A stretch of DNA of 64,000 bases from Cardinalis cardinalis (Eukaryota > Chordata > Aves > Passeriformes > Cardinalidae), in assembly GCA_014549065.1 (NCBI GenBank), contig JACDOX010000031.1:1302001-1366000 (forward strand), in the 5' to 3' direction. The notes under the pieces were generated by a model that did no database searches, was not told where the DNA came from, and worked only from the letters and a program-made list of their open reading frames with translations. Positions 1 to 11,294 of this stretch are shown here, in pieces. Every line of letters starts with the position of its first letter. The stretch's first letter is position 1. A program made the translations under genes and the position numbers.

Positions 1-2501
1 AGATGCTTTACAACAGATGGTAAAATCCAATGTCAAAATCATAAAATCAAATCTCGCATAAATCAATATAAAAGATATATTTTAGTGTCCTCTGATATCA
101 TCAACAAGCCCAACTGATTTCTGATTTAAACAGTGGTCTGACTTCCAGCATGCTGGAGAAAAGAAAGGTATGGTCTCCTAATGTGTGAAAACCAGTTAAG
201 CAAGATTTTGTGACACTCTTGTCTTCAAGCCAGTGTCTTGGGTGGAATCTGGATTGCTTTTAAAATGTAGGGAGTTCTGGCAGAGTTTTCCAGTGCAGCT
301 GGGATTATACTTGTTTCCTCCATTTTGGGATGTGGCAGCATACTGAACAGTACAAGAAATGTCTTAGAATTCTCCCCGTGTTTTCCTTAACTAAGAAGTT
401 ACCATTTTGTATCTGAAATGCTAGAAGTCAAGAAAGTATTTTGACAGGGCAGAGTTTACTATTACCACAACACACGAAGTTCAGATACATTCTTTTTTTT
501 CCCAGAAGAGCTACCCAAATTGAAGACAACGCACCATTGAACATCAGCAGCACAAAGTGGGAGCACAGTGCTCTTCTCCATTATGCTGCTATTGATCTCA
601 ATATCTACACCTTTCTTTTTAGTTTATACTATCATTACAAAACTAATATTTGATACAGTCTTCTAATAAGAGATACATATATTTCTACAGACTTCATTGA
701 TCTTACATATATTTCTGGAACTACCTGATATTTGGTAAGANTTATCTTTGGATAAGTTATTTGAATCTTTACAAAAAAAGATTATTGAAAGTGCAAGTTA
801 ATGCCTTTTATGAAAAATATTAATTATAAATAGATGAAACAAACATGGCAATGAAAAACCAAAGTAATATGCTGTTTTCTACCTCACTACAAAAAGATAA
901 AGAAGAAAAAGAGTTTGGCAAAAGAATGCATATAAAGGCCAGATATTCATNTCCTGAGGCCATCAGACACCTCCCTAATGGACTACAGAATGTGTAAAAT
1001 AATTAATCATGTGGAGAAGGTATTGCCAGGGTTAGAGATGGGGTCTTGAGCTTTTAATGGAAATGCTCTGTGACTGAGCTGGGAAAAAAACTTCTGTATT
1101 TTGAAAGCAGGGCATCTGTCATACTTAATTCATAATGGTTTAGTAGCACAATAAAATACGAGACATGGTTCAGCACTCCTATTTTGTGGGGTATTAAAAC
1201 TATATATAATACAGGAATGGTACAAATATGCAGTGAACCCCTCTTCATGCTAGTGTTCACAAATATCAGTAGGAGGAATGCTTCAAAGGTTAAACTCAGA
1301 CTCTCTGGGGTCAGATTTGTTCCCTCACTAGCAATACATCTACCTCCCTGACTAATCTTTCTGTANATACTTTAGAAAGGACCCATTACCTTTTCTACCT
1401 GCCTGTTTCATAGGTTGCTGAGACAGAACGAAAATGGGCAGTTTTATTTATTTCTTTGTGAGAGGACTGAACACAAGGATCTACCTTAAAGAAATAATCA
1501 AATAAATATTCGACAGTGCTAATATTAACATGCAAGTTTTATAGACAAGAATGGCATCACAACTGAAGAACTTCAAGGGAAACACAGTGAATGTTACTTG
1601 TGCACATGCAATCTGTCTGTCCCTCTGGTGGAGANGCCTTATGGTATGGTCTTCAGTAGTATGACCTGTAACCTCATTTTTTCCCATTTTTTATATGGGA
1701 TGAACAGCGTGAATTATCTCACCATTTCCTTTACATTTTCTTGTTTTCCCATAGGTCTCAAGAGGTGAATCTAACTCCTTACTTCTTCCATGCTACTTCA
1801 ACCACACTTCCAANAATTTGGGAGTCACTCACCTATGTTTTATTCAGAACTTGAGCATTGTGCTGTATGAAGGGATGCCACTCTGTCCTCCTAAATGTTG
1901 AACTGAGAAGCGTCAAATGGATCTGGATGTTCAGAGAATGAAAGTATAAACCACTGAAAGTAATTTTGAGATTCCTAGTCAACAAAAATTATAAAGTAGC
2001 CAACAGGCTTCAAAACACCAAGATATACTCAGCTGTGCAGGAGATTTGTTAGAAGGACTGTAGGAAACTTTTTAAGGCTCTCATCTGAGTTACTTGGTGC
2101 AGGTCACATATATGTGGTAAAGGAATATTAGTTCAAACTGAAATAGTGACACAGAGAGAATGAGTTAGCTACACATGCCTCAATTGTCTTTGCACTTTCT
2201 GAATATGTTTGGAATCAGTAATATAAGGGTTGAAGTGTGCCCCAAGAGGAATTTTTTTGGTTTCCAATAAACAAATAAATATTTCAATGATCAANAAATA
2301 TTTGATGTTTTCACTACAACTAATACAATCTATTGGATTCAATATATCAAATTGTACTCTAAAAAAATCTAAAGTATGTCAGTATTCATATTTTGNGGGG
2401 TTTTATTGAAGAATTAGTGTCATAAAAATTAAATTTTACTTTAGGCAGCTAAAGAGAAAAATAATTAACTGGGAAAACATAAGTATAATTACATATGTTT
2501 A
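1..2501. other. AT-rich unique DNA, no gene seen
   Basis: Reading frames on both strands here are short (70 codons or fewer), low in complexity and match no protein family I recognise. I see no repeat family, tRNA-like cloverleaf or long hairpin. Single Ns occur every few hundred bases. Best described as intergenic or intronic sequence. Confidence 0.7.
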
Positions 2502-2695
2502 TTAATCATATAAACATAGAAAGGGTTGGATGGGATGGGACATTAAATGTCATCCAGTTCCACCCTTCTCTGCCACCAGTTAGACCAAGTTTCTCACAAC
2601 CAACCTGGTCTTGGGTGGGACATCCACAGTTTCTTTGGGCAACCTGTTCCTGTACCTCACTATTGAATTTCCTCACCAGGAGAGGAAAAACATTC
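2502..2695 (-). mobile_element. CR1 LINE 3' fragment, antisense
   Basis: Read on the minus strand this is the last ~190 bases of a CR1 non-LTR retrotransposon. On the plus strand it begins with the inverted tail (atcatataaacatagaaagg), then the inverse of the conserved 3' UTR words (ggttggatgggatggga, catccagttccaccc). It continues with 'gggacatccaca', 'ttctttgggcaacctgttcc' and 'cctcac', the reverse of the codons around the end of the CR1 reverse transcriptase. Only the 3' end is present, as expected for a 5'-truncated LINE insertion. It is clearly diverged from a CR1 consensus and has no coding capacity. Subfamily not assigned. Confidence 0.85.
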
Positions 2696-3874
2696 CCATG
2701 CAGCCATTTTTAGCATGACATAGAGTGCCAAGTTGCACCAATTAGATCAAAAGAATAATGAGAATAGTTGAAAATGGGACANAAAATTACTGTTAACTTT
2801 GCTTTCCAGCCATTTTTCCATCAGTAAACACCTCAGCCTCAGAGGCTGTACGTTTCTCAGTCCTGCTGACTTCAAATGACCTCTGTAAGGAAGAAGGAAT
2901 GGACTGTCTGCCACAAAGGATGCATCTGAAAGATCCTATGAGGCTTACACTGGGAGGAAAAAGGAGATGAAAAATATAAAGGATCTGTATCTGACAGGGA
3001 TTGAACACTGATAGAAAGTCAGAAGGGCTGGACTTCTGCCCACACCAGTTAATGGGAGTTTTGACATTCATTTCAGGTGCTATAGTGTCAGGCTCCTGTG
3101 AATTAGCAAGGGCTGGAGCAGAGGAGAGAAGCAAATAGGCTGCCCAGAGCAGTAAAACTGTTTGTGCCTAAGGGTATGGCTGAGCTGTGATTTGGTGTGT
3201 GCATACATATTCACACTCCCTTTCATCTTGACTGAATGGATACTGCTTAGGGTGACTAAGGCTGTGACAGCAAATACTCCAACGTGGGCAGGACAAGCCA
3301 ACAGATCAGCCGGGCACTTTCTCAAGCAGATGCCATTCCCCTGAAGCATGTGTTGCTGCAGCTTTACTCAAACCTAGTTGTATCTCCTCCAACCATCCAT
3401 CCCTCAAGCACTGCAGGCATGATGTAAGAATTTGGAGGGGCTTTAGATGCAGGTTGTTCCAANATCTCTACCATATGGCTGCAGAGAAGGCGGCTGGTTT
3501 TAGAGCATGAGGCCTGTGCCACGACGTTCAGTTTGCAATACACTGGGGATGCAACTAAACAATGTTGCAACAAAACACCTAGGTGTGAGTGTACCTGCAA
3601 CTGTGTTTGCTTGAGTTCTTAACAAAATAAATACATAAAGGAGAAGGTTAAAGTACATGGAAACACTGACATACTCTTAAGTGAAATGAGTTAAGCGGGT
3701 ATGAGGGGCAAGGAGGCTGGGTGTCCGAACGTCACAGCTGTGGGCCAGTGATAGACAGGCTGAGGCAGTGGAGCTGAGAAGAATGGTCATATGATGGTAG
3801 TTGAAGTGTCAAGGGGGTACAATTTATTGAAAAGCAGATCACAAAAGGGAAAATCCTTCTTGCATATTATTAGG

Positions 3875-3960
3875 GTTATTGATTGATTTATATAGTGCAT
3901 TTCTTAAGCAAAGCTCTTTACAGAATTACAAACTATTAAAGCTGAGTGAATAACTCACAA
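3875..3960 (-). repeat. Possible ancient LINE (L3/CR1-like) or MIR-type 3' tail
   Basis: The words 'tttatatagtgcatttctt', 'aaagctctttacagaatta' and 'acaaactatt' resemble the old amniote repeat tail that reads roughly 'tttatatagcgccttt ... tctcaaagcactttacaaa'. The match is short and diverged, and the diagnostic downstream part (fourteen-base 'cattttacagatgg' type motif) is missing. Strand is inferred from the usual orientation in which this tail ends a LINE antisense copy. Treat as a hint only. Confidence 0.3.
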
Positions 3961-6900
3961 TGAATAATTTATCCCATGAATTTAACCTTTCTTTCTGCTC
4001 ATGAAATAGCCACAAAGAGATCACTATTTCCTTAATTATTCAGTGAATTTTCTAATGAACTTTTAAACACTATGAACTCATCACAAAGAATGTACTCGTA
4101 ATACAGATAACCAGGGTTGTCTTTTGGCACTGATTGTTAAGAGACATTAAACTTGTGGCTAGAAAAATCATGCGCAGTATCCTGTGAAAATCTGGTGGCT
4201 TGCAGTTCGTGCCTNCAACACAGCTCAGTGCTTTGCAGCAGCAGCTGAGTGCTCCATGAATAGGCACTGTTTTAGGACAGAAAGCAAGTGGGCTGTGGAA
4301 ATATGGAACCGAAAACCTGCTCTCCATCCCTAAGTAGAGAGAGACTCAACATGGCACAAGACGCCCCGCAATGGGTTGTGGGTGCTGACAAGTGTGTGTG
4401 TACAGGGCTCCAGGACCTTGAGGAGATGTGGGAGCCCTCTGGAGTGCCCCCACAGAGGTGTGCAGCACAGGAGCACCTGGAGATGCTCCCTGTACACACT
4501 AAGCCAGATGGTTATGCATCTGAGTGCTGGTTGCTTTTTTAATTGAACCCTGAATTCATTGTGATTCAACACAATATTTTTTCCCTGACAGAACAAGTAT
4601 GTAAAGCTCTGAATTTCAAAGCTATGCTACCCTCAAACTCCTCTTCCATGAATATTAAGGTAAATGGCATGCAAGCCTACTCTCTGATATATTTTTGCCA
4701 GGATGCATTAAATCCATAAATATTGGGAGAAAGTAAACACAAAAGAGAGGACTGCAAACCACGATAAAACAGGGGGCCTAGTTGTGCACTGAGCAGTTGA
4801 CCCTCAAAACAAACCCCTTGGAATTTTTCTGTTTCATTATATTAAACATCACTCATTCCTGAGGATAAAGGGAACTAATCAGCAAAATAAATAGCAGAAG
4901 CACTATCAAATAGTAAGGAAAGNGGAGTATTCTTCTGGAAAGAAGTGGGTACTGAAGTTTGATTTGGAAATATGAAGAGGATGGACTAACAGCTTTTTCT
5001 AACCTATCTCTAATACAGGCNTCACTGTTGGAGGCTAGGGGCAGATTCTAAAGTTATGTGTAAATGCTCTCCATCCCGCACTTTAGCTCATTTCCTTTCA
5101 GGTTATGCCACAGGACTTTTTAAAGCTGTTTCACAATTAAAGTTTCATGCTGCACAGATGGAGAAAAATGAACTTCCAGCATAGCTCTGTGTTCTGGCAA
5201 TGGACAATCCTTTTTTAATTACAGAATAAACTTTGAGATATTTTCTCTACTGCTGTATTCTAAGGCAGTAGCAAACAGGATTTCTGAGGAGCAATGCATT
5301 TTGCAGCTGCTACCGAGTATCTTAGTACTTCACAAGTGTTAATAACTTGAATGGGGAAGCAGATTAATAACTCACCTGTAAAAACACACTGCAGTCTTTT
5401 AAAATAAAGGAATTAAAAAAGATATTAAAAAATACCTGTAGTTTTAATTTTTTAAAGGACATCTTGATTTGGTGTAAGAAAATACAAAATACTGCTTTCA
5501 GATCTCTCCTGAGCTTCCAGATGGAGGGCAGACTGTCTGAGCCTCTATTTGTCTCTATTGAATCTTTTTGGATTTGGGAGTATAATTTTNCTGAAAGATG
5601 TCATTAATTACTCTGAGTCCTGGTTTCTGTCAGCCTGGTTTCTTTTGCCACACTCAGGGGAGCTCTTTTGGAGTGATTTCCAAGTGGTTAGATCCACATC
5701 TCAAAGCACCCAAGGAGTATTCTTCCAGAGGGAAGAAAGCCAGAGTACCTCTTGTATTGTACATCCCAGGACCAACACAAGCCCCTTTCCCATGGTGAAT
5801 ATGAAGTGAATTTCAGGTTCTCAGCAAGAATTGTTTTGATCTCTAAATCTATTTCTATTTGTCCACACTAATCTATAAGGTAGATATAGGCTCAGTTAAG
5901 GAAAAGGCCAATTACCTAACCTAATTTCAGCTCGAAGCACTCTGGATGTCCAAATTGAAAACATGCAGACNGAGATAAAACACTGTTCTGACTTTGTGAT
6001 GAAGTTTAAACCCCTTCTATCAGAGTGTTATTAACTTGTAGGAGAGGAACTATTTGATGCAATTTTTCTAAACCACTAAATGCTAATTATGATAATGTGT
6101 CATTCTCATCCTATCAAGCTAAACAATCTCTCTACCTCCATAATATTTAAATAGAGTTAGATCANTCTGGATAGATGATCACTGTGCACTTCAGAAGTTT
6201 AACAAATATTATGAGCATAAGTGTGCATCTCAAATGTATATTTATATTGTTGTGCATAGAGTAATGTGTCTTCTGGGTCCTATTGTAAACAAGCTGTCAA
6301 GCTTAACTGGGTTAGCCTGTAAAAATATCTTTCCATAAATAAATTGAAAAAAACCCCAACCCAACCTTACAGTCAAGAAGTCTCTTCTAATGGGCTTGAT
6401 CAGAAAATAAGGAGAAAAAATATAATAACATTATGATGCAATCCTGTGACTTCTCAAAATGTCAGTATTTGTAACTTTGGGATTTAGTCAGCTTCTGGCT
6501 ACATTTTTGTTCTCTGCTTGCCGATGTGGAAAATTCCATATTCAATTATGTCCAGTCACTCCCAGTTTGTTATTCATCTGTTCTAGTTCACTCATGTCCT
6601 GCCAACTTAGATATGACTAAAATTATCCTCAGAGAGATCAGGAGTGCATTTGCCTGCAACACGTTCAGTGCTGCAGCAGCAGAACAGAATGATGACAGCA
6701 CCAGACAGAAGTGGCTTTTACAGACAGCCCAGTACCTGAGGAGGATTAGAAGTAATACACAACAGCCAGAGATTATTCGTGGTGGAATTATAACAGTGTT
6801 AACAGAGATCAAATATGGTTTATTTTGGCTCCTTTTCGAAGGATGAAATCTTTGTTGCTGTGGCTGTTTGTCTCTTCTCTGTCACCCTCTTTGATCTACT

Positions 6901-8365
6901 TTGTTTTCTCATACAAATACTGTATGTAATTATGACATTTATGCCAACCTTTGAAATAAAATCACTCCTGTTTTGAGGAGGGTTACATAGTAGTACTACC
7001 AGACTTCTCAGAAAACCAGAGTAAAAGGCTCTGACATTCTAACAGATGAAAAAAGAATTGATTTTATAAAACTTATTCTAGAACTTGCTAATTAAGATAA
7101 TGAACTGCTTCCATTAAGAACTCTAGTTTAGCTATTCGTTCTTTTAAGAAATGAGATTATCTGGGTTTTAGTAATTAGGATGAAATTTTTTTTCCTTAAA
7201 ACACAAAATATTTTGTTGCTGATGAGGAAGCCAGTGTAAAAGGGACAGTTATCTTTTCTTGCTTTTCAAAAGGGATTAAAAATTGAGTAAATAATGGCAA
7301 AAATTTTTAAAATCTTCTGCAGCAAAGACAGCCTTCAATAATGATGAGCATTTGAAAACTCATTTATTTGTAATGATACCATTCTGACTTNGTAAACTCC
7401 TCTGAAGGAAAGATGCATGAATTTGGGTCATTGTAGAAAAGAACTATAGGGACTCAGCTATTTTGGTAACAAACAATGAGCTATAAACAAAAAATAATAC
7501 ACGAGAAAGAGATTGAGGTTTTCACACCTATCTGTGTACTCTTGACAAACTTGAATGCTAAAAACTGCTGCTGCTACTGCTTTATTTATAAGAANGAAGT
7601 TACTTAATGAAGTAAAATCACACTTCTTCCAAGTTCATGCTATTATGGCTTAAAAGTTCTATACAGAATGATAAGAGGCTTCAGGAAAAACATTCTTTTC
7701 CCTCTGGCACTGGCTAGGATTCAAAATCAACCTCCACAAGTTATTCTGAAAGGAGCTATACTTTGGACTGATGCTATTGACATCTTCTGGAAGATTTCTG
7801 CAGAGATCAGCAGAACAATTTTTACCAAAGTGGTATTGTCGTGTATTGCTGTATAGCATTGTATTTTAGAATTAATTCAAAATCATTTTGTGCAACTGTT
7901 TTTGTCCAATCTTATCCCTGTCTCCCCAAAAAGTTGTCAACAATTAAAAAAATTTTCCCTATTATTCTCTACTCTATAAGTGAACAGGTGTTTGGAAAAA
8001 AAAAATCTTTGATATCAGAACTTAGCTAAATGCAGATACCAAGCTCCTATTCCCTTCATTAGTAAAATGTTGGNTTTNTTTTTTTTTCTGACAGTTCAAC
8101 ATATCAGTTATGCCCTTTTGTACAAGTGTCATTTGACCTCTTTTACTTGGTAGCTGGAAGAGGAATTCATCTGCAGTGCCTCATGAAACATTGGGACAAT
8201 GTCTCCACTCTGGTTGCTGGTCTTTAGGTGTTTCCAAAACACAAATGGAAAAAATACCTTTTTCTGTGGATCGCTCACCCTGTGGCTCCAACTTGTGCTT
8301 CCNCCCTCTAGGCATGAAGTTCTTCCCCTCCTCCCTGCTTTTAAGTTCTGGCTGAACTTAGAGAG

Positions 8366-8395
8366 GTTAACTTCACTTGAGAGTGAAGTCTTAAC
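8366..8395. repeat. Imperfect inverted repeat
   Basis: The arms gttaacttcact and agtgaagtcttaac flank the loop tgag. They pair completely except for a two-base bulge (extra 'ga' equivalent in one arm). No poly-T run follows that would suggest an RNA polymerase III unit. It may simply be a small local duplication. Confidence 0.5.
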
Positions 8396-9200
8396 TTAAA
8401 GAAGTTAAGNCTTTACTCACTGTCACTTTTATCATGGATGTGTCTCTGTCCAGGTGATCTAACAGAGGCAGGCTGGGAAATTCTGCTGTCTTCTCTCTTT
8501 CTTTCTAATTTCTAATTGATGTCTTGGTGCATATTTTGAAGGGTAAATCTGCAAGCATATTTTGTCAGTTACTTTTGACACAAGTATGTTTTATTTCTCC
8601 ATCTCACATACATGTCCCTGCCAACAATATATTGGTGATGCATGTGAGTACAAAAAGGGATTACTACTAGGAAAAAAACCTCCCCTGATGGTTTCTCTTT
8701 TCCTGTTGAAATTTGCAATCTTTACCTGACATGCTCATAATATATTTCATCAGCATTGATGAAATTTTGCTATTTGCTTTTGCTGTCTCTGCATCTTCTT
8801 TCCTGGTCCTGTGTTTACGTCTGATAAAGCACATACTGCTCCACATGGAATCTGCTGCTTTTGTTGCAGAACACTAGGGACCTGACCTTAAAATTAAGCC
8901 TGGAAACTGTGGAACAAAACTAAAACTGGTTAGAGAAGGATGGTTCCAGACTATTACAGAGCAATTCATATTGAATAGCACTGGAGCCGTGCTGACATAT
9001 TAACAATAAAAAGGAATCATCTGTGGAGGCAAAGATGGTAAGTCACAGAGGGCATATATAAGTGCAGCCTCAGAGCTATAAAAGCCAGACTGACATTTAT
9101 CACTCTGTGAATATTGGAGCTGTCATGTTGGTCCTCAGATGATCCTGTTACTACCTTCAAGACATTTTTTTAGATATGAAGCAAAGATTAGAGAGGGAAT

Positions 9201-9222
9201 GAGAGAGAGAGAGAGAGAGAGA
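9201..9222. repeat. (GA)n microsatellite
   Basis: An uninterrupted GA dinucleotide run of about 11 units, preceded by a purine-rich lead-in. Probably length-variable between individuals. Confidence 0.95.
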
Positions 9223-9845
9223 CGCTAATAAGTAGTGGGTGAAAGCCACTAAAAGGAATTAGCATTTATATTATTTATTGTCCCTTTTTCATCAGCCATA
9301 CCCCCCCTTCTTACTAATTTTTTTCCTCCCTTGGATTTTTCTATCCTTGCACTAGAAGATCTTTGTACATTAAACCTAGTTCAGCTTCAGAATGGATTAA
9401 AATCAGTTTGACTAAATAATATGTTTGGTGAACGACAAATTGTACAGCTTCACATGTTATTATTTGTGCTAAAAGCTATTATGTAAATATATTGGCTTAT
9501 ATAAGCTTAACTAGGATGGCACAGGAAGGCAAAGGTAGGGCAGACATAGAGATCTATTGAAATGATACTCTGTGAGCATCTCCTCTAATAGAAAATTGTG
9601 CATTCTCACTCAGAGGGCAGAAAAGAACAATATGTCTATTTTAGTGGTCATGTCCTGAAATGATGCACTTATTCCTTTTATAATATTTTGAAATAAATAC
9701 ATATGGGACCGGTCAGATGTCAACAGTAGCACTGAAAGGAGTATGAATTAGTCACACTGGCACACAGGGCCCTGGAACAATGAACACTGCTCTGGAAGAC
9801 CCTTGAATGCAAGCCTATTTGCCTCTTAATCCAAATGAATAATTA

Positions 9846-9885
9846 ATGATAATTATCATGCTGCAGTTATTATCTGTGATAATAA
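9846..9885. promoter_or_regulatory. Two adjacent GATA-containing palindromes (candidate regulatory site)
   Basis: Bases 9846-9859 are a perfect 14-bp palindrome (atgataattatcat). Bases 9867-9885 are a second inverted repeat with 8-bp arms (ttattatc / gataataa) around tgt. Together they place four GATAA-type motifs, on alternating strands, within 40 bp, with a PstI-like ctgcag between them. A further ttatc lies near 9968. GATA factors bind such words, but the motif is short and AT-rich DNA generates it often, so function is inference. Confidence 0.3.
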
Positions 9886-10185
9886 TATATCCGTAAGGTG
9901 AATAAATTCAATCTGCTACTATGCAGAAATGGCAACTCATAATATTCTTAAGAAATACAGATATAATTATCAGTATTAACCGTCAAGAAAAAAAATTGAG
10001 AATTTTAGATAAAGAATTATAACAAAAGGTCTAAAGTTTATGAGAATGAATTAAATTGCATTCTGTTTATTCTTTAGCTGTCATTTCTGTGGTACCAGTT
10101 GGCAATCTGTTAGCATATTTTTTTCTAAGAGCCCTTTATTAACAGCTGAAATGTGCATTTTTTCATTGCAATCCATCAATAACTT

Positions 10186-10205
10186 TTTATCAGTCCACTG
10201 ATAAA
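10186..10205. promoter_or_regulatory. 8-bp-arm palindrome with facing GATA motifs
   Basis: tttatcag and ctgataaa face each other across tcca. The stretch is followed by a 10-bp direct repeat (gaggatctca at 10207-10216 and 10220-10229) and an octamer-like atgcaaat near 10240. It lies about 330 bp from the GATA palindromes at 9846. Possible regulatory element; not demonstrated. Confidence 0.3.
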
Positions 10206-11294
10206 GAGGATCTCAGGCCGAGGATCTCAAAAGCATCCATATGCAAATTGTGTGGTCCGTTTGTGTAGTTAACTATGCTGGCAATTTTCCTCAGCTAAGA
10301 AACCTTAAAGTATTTAAAGAAAAATTGACAAAACCAAATAAAACATTAAAAGGTCAAATACACATTTGAAGCTTGTACAAACCCAGCCACAACATTTATT
10401 TTTGAAAGCACAATAGGTGAGCTGTCAGCTAGGCAGAGTAGTAGGCAATCATATTTAATCTGATCTCCCTCATTGGGCTTGTTATGACAAAAGAAAATGG
10501 AAGGGGGATGGGTGCACAGGAGCAAGAGGTAGCAACTCCCTTCCCCCTCTTTTTGAAATTGTTTTTACGTCATTTTATTTTGGTTATTGAAATTTACAGT
10601 CATCTAATTTAAAGACTTTANTGTCTACTTAAGTTGAACTAAATTAATGACTGAGAAAAAGCTTTGAAATTCAAAGTTCATGCAGACCTTTAACTCACAC
10701 CAGGAAGGCCTGGTTTTNCCCTCCTTCTTATCATCCTTTGGCTCAAGAGCTGTTTCATTCCGTGGAATGATAATGAGGTGTCAAATTTCTCACCTCTAGG
10801 TCATTGCTTCAAATCTGGCACAGGTTGGTAGGAACCAAAATTCATTACCTTCTACTCATGGTTCAGCAGCCTATGTGAAATGGGTTGTTGGTCTTTTGGT
10901 CTAGTTTTCAGCAGGCAAATAATAAGCCCTAATTAGTACTGGAATAAGGCTGAAAGTTGTATTTATAACATAATATTTGGGGATTATTGTGACAATCCCT
11001 CAAAACTCTGGCAACTTATGGAACTACTTTCCAGGAGAGGGGGTTAATTCTTCCATGACTGTCGCTATGAGTTACCCATTTTTAGTTTCTTTTCAAAAGA
11101 AGTGGGTGAAAGAGATTGCCTTTTTTTCACTCCCTTTTTCATCAGAAAACAACAGATTTCCCTCAAAGTGCATCCTGACAGGTGACAAGAATAATAACGT
11201 GTAAGAGTCAGTAAAAGAATGCATTATTAATCACCCTGGGTTTCATTTAGGCCGTCAGCTCAGTGGGTGAGCTCTGTAGAAAGAAGAGTGGAGA

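Larger units (their letters stand above)
2700..9200. other. Unique AT-rich DNA, no gene seen
   Basis: About 6.5 kb without a supportable gene. The longest frame (106 codons, 6526-6846 plus) has no recognisable domain, no family resemblance and no splice context that I trust. The stretch 4280-4520 is richer in G+C than its surroundings but shows no coding pattern. A weak ancient-repeat tail at 3875-3960 and a small imperfect hairpin at 8366-8395 are listed separately. Confidence 0.65.

Noticed and set aside
6526..6846. 106-codon frame as a possible exon or small gene
   Set aside because: No recognisable domain or repeat, nothing homologous in memory, and an overlapping minus-strand frame of similar length. 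Consistent with chance.
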